Shown: positions 28,062-38,324, counted from the first letter of the stretch. The stretch is 64,000 nucleotides of DNA from Confluentibacter sediminis (GCF_003258355.1 NZ_QKPO01000006.1:178528-242527); one strand, 5' to 3'. Numbers and translations are program-made. The notes: generated by a model from the sequence alone, not told the origin.

Positions 28062-29393
28062 ATGAAAAGACTAGTCATATTAGGAGGAGGTGAAAGTGGT
28101 GTGGGTACAGCACTTTTAGGAAAGGAAAAAGGCTTTGATGTGTTTGTTTCCGATAAGGGAAAAATAAAAGATAAATATAAAGAGGTTCTTATACATAATG
28201 AGATTGAATGGGAAGATGAAAAGCATTCTGAGGAGAAAATCCTAAATGCAGACATTGTTATGAAAAGCCCTGGAATTCCTGATAAAGCACCTTTGGTGAA
28301 GCAAATTCGTGAAAAAGGAATTTTACTGGTTTCTGAAATTGAATTTGCTGCTAAATATACCAAAGCGACCATTGTTGGGATAACGGGCAGCAATGGTAAA
28401 ACAACCACGGCAACCTTAACGCACTATATTTTAAAACAAGAATTGGAAGTGGGGTTGGCTGGAAACATTGGCGACAGTTTTGCAAAGCAGATTTTAGAAG
28501 AAGATTACCAAAACTATGTATTGGAAATAAGTAGTTTTCAATTAGATGATATTATTGATTTTAAACCACACATAGCTGTAATAACAAACATAACACCGGA
28601 TCATTTAGATAGATATGATTACAAATTCGAAAATTATATCGCATCTAAATTCAGAATAACAATGAATCAAACCAAAGATGATTATTTGATTTATGATGCT
28701 GATGATGAGGTGATAAATAATCATTTAAAACAACACCCAATTCAATCGAAATTATTACCGTTTTCATTAATAAGAACTATTGAAAATGGTGCGTATTTAA
28801 AAGATAATAATATAATAATAACTATAGATAATAACCAAATAATTATGCCAACAACAAACCTAGCATTAGAAGGTAAGCACAATATTAAAAACGCCATGGC
28901 TGCTTCAACAGCAGCTCATTTATTGAAAATAAGAAAACAAACCATTAGAGAATGTTTGGAAAATTTTCAAGGAGTAGAGCATCGTTTAGAGCATGTGTTA
29001 AAAATTAATAAAGTGCAATATATCAACGATTCTAAAGCAACAAATGTGAATTCGACTTACTATGCTTTGGAAAGTATGGATGCGCCAACCGTTTGGATTG
29101 TTGGAGGGGTTGATAAAGGCAATAATTATGAGGAATTATTTCCTTTTGTTAATGAAAAAGTAAAAGCTATCATTTGCTTAGGTGTTGATAATGAAAAGCT
29201 TTTTAAAACATTTGGCAACATGGTTGATGTTATTGTTGAAACACAATTTATGAATGAAGCTGTGAAAATAGCTTACAAAATAGCCGAGGCAGGAGACAAT
29301 GTGTTATTGTCGCCAGCATGTGCAAGTTTTGATTTATTTGAAAATTATGAAGATAGAGGCCGTCAATTTAAAAACGCTGTTAGAAATTTATAA
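28062..29393 (+). CDS. murD: UDP-N-acetylmuramoylalanine--D-glutamate ligase
   Basis: A 443-residue Mur ligase. A Rossmann-like N-terminal domain ('LVILGGGESGVGTALLGK') is followed by the ATP loop 'GITGSNGKTTTATLTHYIL' at about residues 107-125 and the central 'LEISSFQLDDI' and 'NITPDHLDRYDY' motifs. The C-terminal domain carries 'NDSKATNVNSTYYAL' and 'VLLSPACASFDLFENYEDRG', both typical of MurD. It adds D-glutamate to UDP-MurNAc-L-Ala in the cytoplasm. It lies 12 bases after mraY. Confidence 0.96.
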   Translation: MKRLVILGGGESGVGTALLGKEKGFDVFVSDKGKIKDKYKEVLIHNEIEWEDEKHSEEKILNADIVMKSPGIPDKAPLVKQIREKGILLVSEIEFAAKYTKATIVGITGSNGKTTTATLTHYILKQELEVGLAGNIGDSFAKQILEEDYQNYVLEISSFQLDDIIDFKPHIAVITNITPDHLDRYDYKFENYIASKFRITMNQTKDDYLIYDADDEVINNHLKQHPIQSKLLPFSLIRTIENGAYLKDNNIIITIDNNQIIMPTTNLALEGKHNIKNAMAASTAAHLLKIRKQTIRECLENFQGVEHRLEHVLKINKVQYINDSKATNVNSTYYALESMDAPTVWIVGGVDKGNNYEELFPFVNEKVKAIICLGVDNEKLFKTFGNMVDVIVETQFMNEAVKIAYKIAEAGDNVLLSPACASFDLFENYEDRGRQFKNAVRNL

Positions 29394-29398
29394 TATGT

Positions 29399-29433
29399 TG
29401 TCATGCCTGCTTTCATAGGATTGACAGAAAGCG
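29399..29433. repeat. Degenerate intergenic repeat between murD and ftsW
   Basis: The 94-base gap between murD and ftsW contains 'GTCATGCCTGCTTTC', which resembles the GTCATTTCTGCGAAGGCAGGAATC element found before the YqeY-like gene at 37435. It looks like a decayed copy of a dispersed element. Evidence is only this similarity. Confidence 0.3.
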
Positions 29434-29487
29434 ATTGAATAAATTAAATACTTCCATTTAGGAAGATGCCTTGAAAGGATATACAAA

Positions 29488-30681
29488 ATGAAAACACTAT
29501 TTGAAAATATAAAAGGAGACAGGCTTATTTGGGCTATAGTTGCTTTGTTGGCTATTTTATCCTTTTTACCTGTTTATAGTGCTTCAAGCGATTTGGCTTA
29601 CGATAGAGGGGAAGGCAATACGTTTGTGTTTTTTGTTAAGCATTTTATGCACTTGTCTTTAGGTTTTGCAATAATATATGGGGTTCATAAAATCCCTTAC
29701 AGATATTTTAAAGGTTTGTCTTTAGTCATGATTCCTGTGGTATTGGTATTGCTTGTTATTACCATGATGCAAGGGACGGTAATGGGCGGAGCTAGTGCTA
29801 GCAGATGGATTCAAATACCTATTGTGGGGGTGTCATTTCAAACATCCACGTTTGCATTGGTTGTGTTAATGGTATATGTGGCTCGATATATGTCTAAAAT
29901 ACAAGATAAAGATATAACGTTTAAGTCTACGATCATTCCTCTTTGGGTTCCCGTTTTTTTAGTATTAGCATTCATATTGCCATCTAATTTTTCTACAGCC
30001 GCCATTATCTTTTTAATGGTATTAATATTGGTGTTCATTGGAGGGTATCCCATTCGTTATTTAGCAATTATTTTAGGGTCTGGACTTATTGCTTTAGTGT
30101 TTTTTATTATGGTGGCTAAATTAACAGATGGACCATTGAACGTGAAAGTAACCACTTGGGAAAATAGGATTTTGAATTATGCCAATGATGAGGATACGGA
30201 AGCCGATTATCAGATTGAAAAAGCTAAAATTGCCATTGCTTCAGGAGGTATTCAAGGTTTAGGGCCAGGGAAAAGTATTCAAAAGAACTTTTTGCCGCAA
30301 TCTTCGTCCGATTTCATTTTCGCTATTATCATTGAAGAATATGGATTGATTGGTGGTGTTACTTTGGTGATACTTTATATGTGGTTATTGTTCAGAATAG
30401 TCATTGTAGCACAGAAATCTGATACAATATTTGGTAAACTTTTGGTTTTAGGTGTTGGGTTGCCAATAATTTTTCAAGCCCTAATAAATATGGCAGTTGC
30501 GGTAGAATTGTTTCCGGTTACAGGTCAAACATTGCCATTAATAAGTAGCGGAGGAACCTCTATCTGGATGACGTGTTTAGCTGTGGGAATCATTTTGAGT
30601 GTCAGTGCTAAGCGAGAAGAATTAAAAGAGCAGGAATATATGGAAGAAAATCCGTTAGAAATTCTATCGGAAACCATTTGA
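29488..30681 (+). CDS. ftsW: Lipid II polymerase / division protein FtsW
   Basis: A 397-residue SEDS family protein with about ten transmembrane helices. It polymerises glycan strands at the septum in complex with FtsI. Motifs include 'GASASRWIQIPIVGVSFQTS' near residue 95, 'SGGIQGLGPGKSIQKNFLPQSSSDFIFAIIIEEYGLIG' near 251-288 with the conserved essential Asp/Glu region, and 'FPVTGQTLPLISSGGTSIW' near 343. The length is usual. It is in line with murD and murG in the division cluster. Confidence 0.95.
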   Translation: MKTLFENIKGDRLIWAIVALLAILSFLPVYSASSDLAYDRGEGNTFVFFVKHFMHLSLGFAIIYGVHKIPYRYFKGLSLVMIPVVLVLLVITMMQGTVMGGASASRWIQIPIVGVSFQTSTFALVVLMVYVARYMSKIQDKDITFKSTIIPLWVPVFLVLAFILPSNFSTAAIIFLMVLILVFIGGYPIRYLAIILGSGLIALVFFIMVAKLTDGPLNVKVTTWENRILNYANDEDTEADYQIEKAKIAIASGGIQGLGPGKSIQKNFLPQSSSDFIFAIIIEEYGLIGGVTLVILYMWLLFRIVIVAQKSDTIFGKLLVLGVGLPIIFQALINMAVAVELFPVTGQTLPLISSGGTSIWMTCLAVGIILSVSAKREELKEQEYMEENPLEILSETI

Positions 30682-30721
30682 TTTATAAGTGTTTTAAAAA
30701 AACATTTATATATTAACTAAA

Positions 30722-30748
30722 TGTCATACTGAGCGCAGTCGAAGTACT
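30722..30748. repeat. Dispersed intergenic repeat, TGTCATACTGAGCGCAGTCG type
   Basis: The element between ftsW and murG reads TGTCATACTGAGCGCAGTCG and continues with AAGTACT. Short elements of this type (GTCATnCTGAGCGnAGTCGAAG) are scattered between genes in many Bacteroidota genomes. Here it is a single copy, so identification rests on recognition of the motif. It ends about 15 bases before the murG start. Confidence 0.55.
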
Positions 30749-30762
30749 TAAAAAAAATAAAA

Positions 30763-31869
30763 GTGAGTAACAAAAACAGAACATATAAAATCATTCTTTC
30801 GGGCGGCGGTACTGGTGGGCATATATATCCAGCGATTGCTATCGCTAACGAATTAAAATATCGTTTTCCTGATGCAGAATTTTTATTTGTTGGGGCAAAA
30901 GATAGGATGGAAATGGAAAAAGTGCCACAAGCTGGATATCCTATTAAAGGCTTATGGATCTCTGGTATTCAGCGCAAGTTTACTGCCAAAAATTTAGCAT
31001 TTCCGTTTAAATTGATTAGTAGCTTAATGAAAGCAAAAAGTATTATTAATGAATTTAAACCAGATGTCGTTATAGGAACAGGTGGTTTTGCAAGTGGTCC
31101 ATTGTTAAATGTAGCAGCTTCAAAAAAAATACCGACGCTTATTCAGGAGCAAAATTCATATCCGGGCATAACGAATAAATTATTGGCAAAAAAAGTGAAT
31201 AAAATATGTGTTGCTTATGATGGTTTGGAGCGTTTTTTTTCAAAAGATAAAATCATAAAAACGGGAAATCCTTTGAGGAAAGGATTATTGGATGTTGAAA
31301 CAAAAACACTTGAAGCAAAGGAGTTTTTCAATTTAAAACATGGGAAGTATACCCTTTTGGTTTTAGGTGGAAGTTTGGGAGCTAGACGAATCAATGAATT
31401 GATTGAAAGTAAATTAGATTTTTTGAGTACCCAAAATGTGCAGGTTATATGGCAATGTGGAAAACTTTATTATCAGCAATATAAGATTTATAGTCATACA
31501 AAAAATGTTCAGGTGCATGAATTTTTGAACAATATGGATTATGCCTATGCAGCAGCAGATGTGGTAATTTCTAGAGCGGGAGCGATTTCTGTTTCAGAAT
31601 TATGTGTGGTTGGTAAACCAGTCATATTCATTCCATCGCCAAATGTTGCAGAAGACCATCAGGCAAAAAATGCGATGGCTATTGTGGATAAAAATGCAGC
31701 TATGATTATTAAAGAGGAAGATTTGGAAGCAGATTTTCAAAATAAATTTTCACAACTCATGTCATCTCCAGAAAAGCAAAAACAGTTAGGGGACAATATA
31801 AAAAAATTAGCATTGGCAAATGCAACAAACCAAATAGTAGATGAAGTTGTAAAGTTACTTGAAGAATAA
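30763..31869 (+). CDS. murG: UDP-N-acetylglucosamine--lipid I N-acetylglucosaminyltransferase MurG
   Basis: A 368-residue GT28 glycosyltransferase that adds GlcNAc to lipid I at the inner face of the membrane, producing lipid II. The N-terminal '[20 protein letters not shown]' glycine-rich loop is at about residues 12-31, followed by '[15 protein letters not shown]' near 106 and '[15 protein letters not shown]' near 127. The UDP-GlcNAc-binding region is '[37 protein letters not shown]'-like from about 267. Translation starts with GTG at 30763, since there is no ATG in a suitable place. It is followed by murC after 2 bases. Confidence 0.95.
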   Translation: MSNKNRTYKIILSGGGTGGHIYPAIAIANELKYRFPDAEFLFVGAKDRMEMEKVPQAGYPIKGLWISGIQRKFTAKNLAFPFKLISSLMKAKSIINEFKPDVVIGTGGFASGPLLNVAASKKIPTLIQEQNSYPGITNKLLAKKVNKICVAYDGLERFFSKDKIIKTGNPLRKGLLDVETKTLEAKEFFNLKHGKYTLLVLGGSLGARRINELIESKLDFLSTQNVQVIWQCGKLYYQQYKIYSHTKNVQVHEFLNNMDYAYAAADVVISRAGAISVSELCVVGKPVIFIPSPNVAEDHQAKNAMAIVDKNAAMIIKEEDLEADFQNKFSQLMSSPEKQKQLGDNIKKLALANATNQIVDEVVKLLEE

Positions 31870-31871
31870 AA

Positions 31872-33224
31872 ATGAACTTAAATAATATACATAACGTTTA
31901 TTTTATCGGCATTGGCGGTATAGGCATGAGTGCCTTAGCTAGATATTTTAAAGCCAATGAGAAACATGTGGCGGGTTATGATAAAACACCAACCGAGATT
32001 ACTAATAGCTTAACGGATTTAGGTATTGAAGTTCATTTTGAAGATGGTATTGAACATATTGAAACGTCATTTTTAAATCCAGCTACGACTTTAATTGTTT
32101 ACACACCAGCTATTCCTAAAAATCATTCAGAATTGACATATTTTAAGAATCATGGTTTTCATGTTTTAAAACGTTCTCAAATTTTAGGGCTAATCACTGA
32201 AAATACGTTTTGTTTGGCTGTTGCTGGAACTCATGGAAAAACAACCACTACAAGCATTCTTGGGCATTTGATGAAAGAGTGTGATGTGCCATTAACTGCA
32301 TTTTTAGGTGGTATTAGTGAGAATTATAATTCCAATTTGATACTTAATGGCACTGAAGTTTCAGTAGTTGAGGCAGATGAATTTGACCGTTCGTTCTTGA
32401 CTTTATCACCAGATATTGCTTGCATTACATCTATGGATGCCGATCATTTGGATATTTATGGAAATGCTGAAACTTTAAAAGAATCCTTTGTTGCTTTTTC
32501 AAAGAAAGTAAAACAAAATGGAAAATTATTTGTTAGAAATGGATTGCCAATTAAAGGCATTACCTATGGTATAGAAGATAATTCAGATTATACCATCCAA
32601 AATATAAAAATCGAAAATGGTACCTATGTTTTTGATGTTAAAACACCTAAAACAGTGCTGGAAAATTTAAAATTTAACCTACCTGGTAGACACAATTTGT
32701 CGAATGCATTAATAGCCTTGGCGATGTCTGTAGAATATGGTTGCCCGTACCAACAGCTCGCCAAAGCTTTAGCATCTTACCAAGGAGTTAAAAGACGATT
32801 TACATATCAAATCAAAACAGAGAATTTGGTTTATATAGATGATTATGCACATCATCCAGAAGAAATTAATGCCGTCCATCAGGCGGTTAGGGAAATGTAT
32901 CCTAATAAAAAGATTTTAGCTATTTTCCAGCCTCATTTATTTAGTAGGACGCGAGATTTTATTGACGATTTTGCTAAAAGTTTATCACAATTTGATGATA
33001 TTTTATTGCTTGATATTTATCCGGCAAGAGAGCTGCCGATAGAAGGTGTCACATCGTTGTGGTTACTAAGTAAAATAACCAATGATAATAAGCAATTAGT
33101 TAGTAAAGAAGCATTGATTTCTAAAATTAAAGAAAGTCATGCGCAAGTGATATTAACCATTGGAGCAGGCGATATAGGGGAAGAAGTAAAAAAAATTAAA
33201 AAAGAATTGAGCGTTGCGAGTTAA
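31872..33224 (+). CDS. murC: UDP-N-acetylmuramate--L-alanine ligase
   Basis: A 450-residue Mur ligase that adds L-alanine to UDP-MurNAc. The N-terminal 'YFIGIGGIGMSALARYF' is at about residues 10-26, the ATP loop 'AVAGTHGKTTTTSILGHLM' near 116-134 with the MurC-type 'GTHGKTTT', 'VVEADEFDRSFL' near 171, and 'IDDYAHHPEEINA' near 325 together with 'FQPHLFSRTRDF'. All are standard for MurC. The stop overlaps the ftsQ start by 11 bases. Confidence 0.96.
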   Translation: MNLNNIHNVYFIGIGGIGMSALARYFKANEKHVAGYDKTPTEITNSLTDLGIEVHFEDGIEHIETSFLNPATTLIVYTPAIPKNHSELTYFKNHGFHVLKRSQILGLITENTFCLAVAGTHGKTTTTSILGHLMKECDVPLTAFLGGISENYNSNLILNGTEVSVVEADEFDRSFLTLSPDIACITSMDADHLDIYGNAETLKESFVAFSKKVKQNGKLFVRNGLPIKGITYGIEDNSDYTIQNIKIENGTYVFDVKTPKTVLENLKFNLPGRHNLSNALIALAMSVEYGCPYQQLAKALASYQGVKRRFTYQIKTENLVYIDDYAHHPEEINAVHQAVREMYPNKKILAIFQPHLFSRTRDFIDDFAKSLSQFDDILLLDIYPARELPIEGVTSLWLLSKITNDNKQLVSKEALISKIKESHAQVILTIGAGDIGEEVKKIKKELSVAS

Positions 33225-33933
33225 TTGGAATTACATAAAAATGATCGCACTACTAGGTTTGGTAGTTTTCTTGTTTGCGTTTGCATCAAGTAGAAATGCC
33301 GTTAGAAAAGTATCGCAACCCAACATTCAATTTATTGGAGATAATAATCTTTTTATCACCTACGAAACTGTTAGTAAATTGTTAATACAAAATTATCAGG
33401 ATGTAAAAAATATGCCTAAAGAAACTTTAGATTTGAATGTATTAGAGCGCGCCCTGAATTCTAACCCAATGATTAAATCAGCGGAAGTGTATATTGCTGT
33501 AAATGGTATACTTAACGCTGAAATCGAGCAGAAAAGACCAATTGCTAGAGTGTGTACAAATGCGTCATATTATATTGATGACGAAGGTTTTTATATGCCA
33601 TTGTCATCAAATTATTCGGCAAGAGTACCATTAGTAACCGGTAATGTTGATAAAAATAATTTGGAGAATTTGTTTGTTGTGGCAAATAAAATTGAAAGTG
33701 ATGATTTTTTAAAAATGAATGTTGTTGAGATTCGTCAAGATACAGACAAGATGATTTATTTAAAACTAAGACAATGTCGTTTTTTAGTTCAATTAGGAAG
33801 TGTTGATTTTTTAGATAAAAAAGTAAACAACCTAAAAGCATTTTATCAAAAGAGTTTAAAAGAAAAAACACTTAATAATTATAGTAAAGTTAATTTACAA
33901 TTTGATAATCAAGTAGTATGTACCAAAACGTAA
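33214..33933 (+). CDS. ftsQ: Cell division protein FtsQ
   Basis: A 239-residue bitopic protein with one transmembrane helix near the N-terminus (about residues 9-26) and an extracytoplasmic POTRA/FtsQ region in which 'ALNSNPMIKSAEVYIAVNGILNAEIEQKRPIARV' is recognisable near 80-113. It links FtsL/FtsB to the divisome. The start is TTG at 33214, overlapping murC; an alternative ATG at 33241 would cut the protein at the edge of the helix. Identity to proteobacterial FtsQ is low, but size, topology and the place between murC and ftsA settle it. Confidence 0.88.
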   Translation: MRVNWNYIKMIALLGLVVFLFAFASSRNAVRKVSQPNIQFIGDNNLFITYETVSKLLIQNYQDVKNMPKETLDLNVLERALNSNPMIKSAEVYIAVNGILNAEIEQKRPIARVCTNASYYIDDEGFYMPLSSNYSARVPLVTGNVDKNNLENLFVVANKIESDDFLKMNVVEIRQDTDKMIYLKLRQCRFLVQLGSVDFLDKKVNNLKAFYQKSLKEKTLNNYSKVNLQFDNQVVCTKT

Positions 33934-33936
33934 ACT

Positions 33937-35250
33937 ATGGATCATAATATAGCAGTAGGATTAGACATAGGAACCACAAAAATTGTGGCAATGATTGGTC
34001 GTAAAAATGAATACGGCAAACTTGAAATTTTAGGTATAGGTAAATCTAAAAGTTTAGGAGTGCATCGTGGCGTGGTAAATAATATTACACAAACCATCCA
34101 ATCTATACAGCAAGCGATCCAAGAAGCCGAAGCTTCTGCCGAAATGAAAATAGAAGGTGTTACGGTTGGTATAGCGGGTCAACACATACGTAGTTTACAG
34201 CACAGTGATTATATCACAAGGCCTAATTCAGATTTGGTTATTGATGAGGAGGATATTGACAGACTGATCAATCAAGTGCATAAGTTGGTTATGTTGCCTG
34301 GAGAAGAGATTATTCATGTATTACCTCAGGAATATAAAGTGGATGGACAGGCTGAAATTAAAGAGCCGATAGGGATGTATGGTGGCAGATTGGAAGCGAA
34401 TTTCCATGTGGTTGTTGGTCAAGTGTCATCTATAAGAAACATTGGGCGCTGTGTGCAAAGTTCAGGATTGAATTTAGAAGGTATCACATTAGAACCTTTA
34501 GCGTCTGCAAATGCTGTATTAAGTCAAGAAGAAAAAGAGGCAGGTGTAGCTTTAATAGATATAGGGGGTGGAACCACAGATTTAGCCATTTTTAGAGATG
34601 GTATCATTCGCCATACAGCGGTGATTCCTTTTGGTGGAAATGTTATTACAGAAGATATTAAAGAGGGATGTTCTATTATAGAAAAACAAGCCGAATTATT
34701 GAAAATAAAATTTGGCTCAGCTTGGCCAGGAGAAAATAAAGAAAATGAGATTGTGTCCATTCCTGGATTAAGAGGTAGAGAGCCTAAAGAAATCACATTA
34801 AAAAATCTGTCTAAAATCATACATGCACGTGTTGTGGAAATTGTTGAGCAAGTGTATGTAGAGATTAAAAACTATGGACATGAAGAACAAAAGAAAAAGC
34901 TCATAGCCGGTATTGTTTTAACCGGTGGCGGTGCTCAACTAAAGCATCTTAAACAATTGGTAGAATATATTACAGGAATGGATACCAGAATAGGATATCC
35001 AAACGAGCATTTGGCAGGTGATAGCGATGAAGAAGTTACAAGCCCATTGTTTGCTACGGCAGTTGGTTTGGTTTTGGATGGCATAAAACGCAATGAAAGA
35101 AAAAAGATAGAACAAAAAGAAAAATTGTCTCCTAAAACAGAAGAGGAAAAACCAGAAGAAAAACCTGTTGAAAAGCCAGTAAAGGAGCGACGTTCGTTTC
35201 TAGATAAGTTAACCGAAAGGGTTAAGGATTTTTTAGATAACGCAGAATAA
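33937..35250 (+). CDS. ftsA: Cell division protein FtsA
   Basis: A 437-residue actin-like ATPase that tethers FtsZ to the membrane. 'VGLDIGTTKIVAMIG' (phosphate 1) is at residues 6-20, the SHS2/1C domain with 'VTVGIAGQHIRSLQH' near 76, 'VALIDIGGGTTDLAIFRDG' (phosphate 2) near 203, and 'GIVLTGGGAQLKHLKQLVEYI' (adenosine motif) near 325. The C-terminus is a charged, Glu/Lys/Pro-rich linker followed by an amphipathic end 'SFLDKLTERVKDFLDNAE' for membrane binding. It lies 3 bases after ftsQ and 74 before ftsZ. Confidence 0.96.
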   Translation: MDHNIAVGLDIGTTKIVAMIGRKNEYGKLEILGIGKSKSLGVHRGVVNNITQTIQSIQQAIQEAEASAEMKIEGVTVGIAGQHIRSLQHSDYITRPNSDLVIDEEDIDRLINQVHKLVMLPGEEIIHVLPQEYKVDGQAEIKEPIGMYGGRLEANFHVVVGQVSSIRNIGRCVQSSGLNLEGITLEPLASANAVLSQEEKEAGVALIDIGGGTTDLAIFRDGIIRHTAVIPFGGNVITEDIKEGCSIIEKQAELLKIKFGSAWPGENKENEIVSIPGLRGREPKEITLKNLSKIIHARVVEIVEQVYVEIKNYGHEEQKKKLIAGIVLTGGGAQLKHLKQLVEYITGMDTRIGYPNEHLAGDSDEEVTSPLFATAVGLVLDGIKRNERKKIEQKEKLSPKTEEEKPEEKPVEKPVKERRSFLDKLTERVKDFLDNAE

Positions 35251-35324
35251 TAATAAGAAAAATCAGAATCAGCCAACCATTGAATCAAAAATATTAAGTA
35301 AAAAACCCCAGTAAAACAGAATTT

Positions 35325-37277
35325 ATGAGCAGCAAAAAAGAATTCGAAAGTATCGCATTTGATTTACCAAAAAATCAATCAAATGTTATTAAAGTTATTG
35401 GCGTTGGCGGTGGCGGTAGCAATGCTATCAACCACATGTTCCAACAAGGCATCAAAGGTGTAGATTTTTACATTTGTAATACGGATGCACAAGCCCTTCA
35501 AAACAGTGGTGTACCCAATAAAATCCAATTAGGTCTTAATTTGACCGAAGGGTTGGGGGCAGGAGCAAATCCACAAATAGGGGAGCAGTCTGCTGTTGAG
35601 AGTTATGAGGATATTTCTAATATGCTCGATTCAAATACAAAAATGGTTTTTATTACTGCTGGAATGGGTGGTGGTACTGGTACGGGTGCTGCACCTATTA
35701 TTGCTAAAATGGCTAAAGATTTAGATATTTTAACAGTTGGTATTGTAACCATGCCTTTTCAGTTTGAGGGTAAAATGCGTATTGAACAATCTCAAATTGG
35801 TATTGAAAAATTAAGAAGCGTGGTTGATTCTTTAATTGTGATTAATAACAACAAACTTCGTGAAGTGTATGGGAATTTGGGCTTTAAGGCTGGTTTCTCT
35901 AAAGCAGACGAAGTACTCTCTACTGCTGCTCGTGGTATAGCCGAAGTTATTACACACCATTATACACAAAATATCGATTTACGTGATGCTAAAACCGTAT
36001 TAAGTAATAGCGGTACAGCCATTATGGGGTCGGCTTTAGCCTCAGGTCAAAACCGTGCGCAAGAAGCTATTAGGAAAGCTTTGGATTCACCATTATTAAA
36101 TGATAATAAAATTACCGGAGCCAAAAATGTATTGCTGCTTATCGTTTCTGGTACTCATGAAATAACAATTGATGAAATTGGGGAAATAAATGACCACATC
36201 CAAAATGAAGCAGGACATGGAGCCAACATTATTATGGGTGTTGGGGAAGATGAAGCATTAGAAGAATCTATTGGTGTTACAATTATTGCTACGGGTTTTA
36301 ATGTAGAACAACAAGATGAAATTTCTAATTCTGAAACCAAAAAAGTAGTACACTCTTTAATTGATGAAAAAGAATTAAGTCCAAAAGAATCAGAGCCCGT
36401 AATTATAAATCCTTTAATAGAACTAGAAACCAAAAAAGAATCATCTGTAGTACGTCATACTTTAGATGTTGAAGTTGAGGAAGAAGTGGATCAATCTGAT
36501 AATAAAAAGCAAGAAACTCAATCAAAGCAAGAGAATTTTTTAAAAGACATCAACTTAATTCCAACTACCGATATCATAAGAAACATCAATGTGGTATATG
36601 ATGAAGTAAAGGCTCATATCAAAGAAGATGACTTCATTATTAAGCCTGTTACCAAAACGTCAAATAAGGTAAAAGAGATTGAAGTAGAAGAAGAACAACA
36701 AATTACATTAACTTTTGATTTACCTCTTACCAACACTAAAACAATTGAAGAGGATGACATGATTTCAAATGAGGTTAATGACGATATAAAAAAAATGCCT
36801 GTTAAAGATTATGTAGAGCTCATTACGGTAACAGAATCTAATGAGGAAGGCGATGTTCGTTATACATTAGAGGATTATGTTGAAGAGGAATCTTCTCTGA
36901 AGAAAAAACAAATATCTATAAAAGATGTGGCTGAAGAAGAAGATTATAATGTGGTTTTTGAAAAGAAAGTTATAGCAAAAGAAGTTGTTGAAGAATCTTG
37001 TGAAGACATTGATCCAATGAATAGTCCTATTTCTGACATGCTTAAAGAACGTGCTCAAGAACGCAGACGTAAAATGAAAGATTTTAATTATAAATTCAAT
37101 AGTGCCAAAATTGATGACATTGAAAAAATACCAGCTTATAAACGTCAAGGATTAAATCTGGATGAAACCAAACATTCATCTGAAACAGATATGTCTAGAA
37201 CGAGTATTGGGGTAGATGATAATGATGATATCCAATTAAGAACAAACAATTCTTTTTTACACGATAATGTAGACTAA
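35325..37277 (+). CDS. ftsZ: Cell division protein FtsZ, long C-terminal linker
   Basis: A 650-residue tubulin-like GTPase that forms the division ring. The GTPase core occupies about residues 15-330 with '[12 protein letters not shown]' near 27, the tubulin signature '[18 protein letters not shown]' near 115 and '[10 protein letters not shown]' closing the second domain. After it comes an acidic, low-complexity linker of about 270 residues rich in Glu, Lys, Asp and Val, then '[14 protein letters not shown]' near 605, the conserved partner-binding peptide, followed by a short polar tail. Such a long linker is usual in flavobacteria but twice the E. coli total length (383). A strong terminator follows. 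Confidence 0.97.
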   Translation: MSSKKEFESIAFDLPKNQSNVIKVIGVGGGGSNAINHMFQQGIKGVDFYICNTDAQALQNSGVPNKIQLGLNLTEGLGAGANPQIGEQSAVESYEDISNMLDSNTKMVFITAGMGGGTGTGAAPIIAKMAKDLDILTVGIVTMPFQFEGKMRIEQSQIGIEKLRSVVDSLIVINNNKLREVYGNLGFKAGFSKADEVLSTAARGIAEVITHHYTQNIDLRDAKTVLSNSGTAIMGSALASGQNRAQEAIRKALDSPLLNDNKITGAKNVLLLIVSGTHEITIDEIGEINDHIQNEAGHGANIIMGVGEDEALEESIGVTIIATGFNVEQQDEISNSETKKVVHSLIDEKELSPKESEPVIINPLIELETKKESSVVRHTLDVEVEEEVDQSDNKKQETQSKQENFLKDINLIPTTDIIRNINVVYDEVKAHIKEDDFIIKPVTKTSNKVKEIEVEEEQQITLTFDLPLTNTKTIEEDDMISNEVNDDIKKMPVKDYVELITVTESNEEGDVRYTLEDYVEEESSLKKKQISIKDVAEEEDYNVVFEKKVIAKEVVEESCEDIDPMNSPISDMLKERAQERRRKMKDFNYKFNSAKIDDIEKIPAYKRQGLNLDETKHSSETDMSRTSIGVDDNDDIQLRTNNSFLHDNVD

Positions 37278-37305
37278 AAATTTATACTTACCTATCTTGG
37301 TTATG

Positions 37306-37343
37306 AACCCGAAAAGAATCCCTCAGCTTTTCGGGTTTTTTAA
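37306..37343 (+). terminator. Intrinsic terminator of the division cluster
   Basis: An 11-bp perfect stem (37306-37316 with 37327-37337), a 10-base loop and a T tract lie 29 bases after the ftsZ stop codon. It closes the mraZ-ftsZ cluster. Confidence 0.92.
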
Positions 37344-37462
37344 TTTCTGCAAAGGTGAGAATCTGTTTTTATTATCTATTCTATCTTTTTTGAATTAAAA
37401 AAGTGTTTTTATTGTCATTTGAGTTTAATTTTTACTGTCATTTCTGCGAAGGCAGGAATCTA
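37344..37462. repeat. Two copies of a dispersed 'GCGAAGGCAGGAATCT'-type element
   Basis: 'TCATTTCTGCGAAGGCAGGA' begins at 37438 and continues ATCTAT. A diverged copy, 'TTCTGCAAAGGTGAGAATCT', lies at 37344-37363. The sequences share TTCTGCxAAGGxxxGAATCT and are of a type repeated between genes in flavobacterial genomes. The arms are weakly palindromic. They fill the gap between the ftsZ terminator and the YqeY-like gene. Confidence 0.5.
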
Positions 37463-37499
37463 TTTTTTATATTCGCACTTACTTTACAAATTTAAAATT

Positions 37500-37949
37500 A
37501 TGAGTTTACAGGAAAAGATCATGTCGTCATTAAAAGACGCCATGAAAGCAAAGGATCAAACGGCTTTGACGGCTTTAAGAGCTGTGAAATCGGCTATTTT
37601 ATTGGCTCAAACAGAAGATGGTGCACAAACGGAATTAAGTGAAGAGCAAGAACTTAAAATACTTCAAAAGCAAGTTAAACAACGTAGAGATAGCGCAGCT
37701 ATTTATCAAGCGCAAGGGCGTGAAGATTTAGCAGCGCCAGAATTAGCGGAAGCAGAAATAATAAGTCAATTTTTGCCAGTAGCTCTAAGTGATGAAGATG
37801 TTGAAAAAGTAGTTGTAAATATTATAAATCAAGTTGGTGCTCAAGGCATGAAAGATATGGGAAAAGTTATGGGGCTTGTTAGTAAAGAATTAGCTGGGCA
37901 AGCAGACGGAAAGACCATTTCTAATATTGTAAAAGCCAAGTTGTCTTAA
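37500..37949 (+). CDS. GatB/YqeY domain-containing protein
   Basis: A 149-residue protein of the YqeY family: 'MSLQEKIMSSLKDAMKAKDQ' opens it, 'LRAVKSAILLAQ' near 24 and 'QVKQRRDSAAIYQAQGREDLAAPELAEAEII' near 57-88 follow, ending with 'MGKVMGLVSKELAGQADGKTI'. The fold is related to the tail of GatB and may bind tRNA; the function is not established. I start it at the ATG at 37500, because an upstream reading from 37419 would run through a dispersed repeat. It stands just before tRNA-Arg and the genomic island. Confidence 0.9.
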   Translation: MSLQEKIMSSLKDAMKAKDQTALTALRAVKSAILLAQTEDGAQTELSEEQELKILQKQVKQRRDSAAIYQAQGREDLAAPELAEAEIISQFLPVALSDEDVEKVVVNIINQVGAQGMKDMGKVMGLVSKELAGQADGKTISNIVKAKLS

Positions 37950-38015
37950 AAGTGCTGGTTGTAATTACTTCATGGCTATAAAATATAAATAGTCAATAAA
38001 AATAATCCATAATTC

Positions 38016-38089
38016 GGCTGCGTAGTTCAATTGGATAGAATATCAGATTTCGGCTCTGAGGGTTGGGGGTTCGAATCCCTTCGCGGTCA
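38016..38089 (+). tRNA. tRNA-Arg (anticodon TCG)
   Basis: A 74-base cloverleaf can be folded by hand. The acceptor stem is GGCTGCG with CGCGGTC (two G-T pairs), and the D arm is GTTC/GAAT. The anticodon stem TCAGA/TCTGA around loop TTTCGGC gives anticodon TCG at 38050-38052. The T arm is GGGGG/CCCTT around TTCGAAT, and the discriminator is A. CCA is not encoded. The last 24 bases of the gene are the left attachment core of the genomic island that follows, so the 3' end has been rebuilt by the element. Confidence 0.93.
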
Positions 38090-38090
38090 C
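38066..38090 (+). repeat. attL core of the genomic island (3' end of tRNA-Arg)
   Basis: A 25-base sequence starting GGGGTTCGAATCCC and ending GCGGTCAC is repeated exactly at 56641-56665. The left copy lies in the T arm and acceptor stem of tRNA-Arg, the usual crossover region for tyrosine integrases. Confidence 0.9.
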
Positions 38091-38113
38091 TAAAACTAAA
38101 ATTGTTTAGTACC

Positions 38114-38147
38114 AAAACCATGTAATTTTTATTAATTACATGGTTTT
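38114..38147 (+). terminator. Intrinsic terminator after tRNA-Arg
   Basis: A perfect 14-bp stem (38114-38127 with 38134-38147) with a 6-base loop ends in a T run, 24 bases after the tRNA. It lies inside the island boundary, so the element brings its own terminator for the tRNA it interrupts. Confidence 0.85.
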
Positions 38148-38324
38148 TAGGTTTTTAGAAGTACATTAAATTTGAATCATTTTGGTTTAAAATGTTCGCT
38201 AATCGACAGTAAAATTCAAAGTGTCAGTTATACTGTCGATTTGTTAAAATTTTGTTAACAAATTTTTGTTTAGTTGATTTGACTTTCGTCTCAATAAATG
38301 TTTAATAATTTAAAGACGACAACT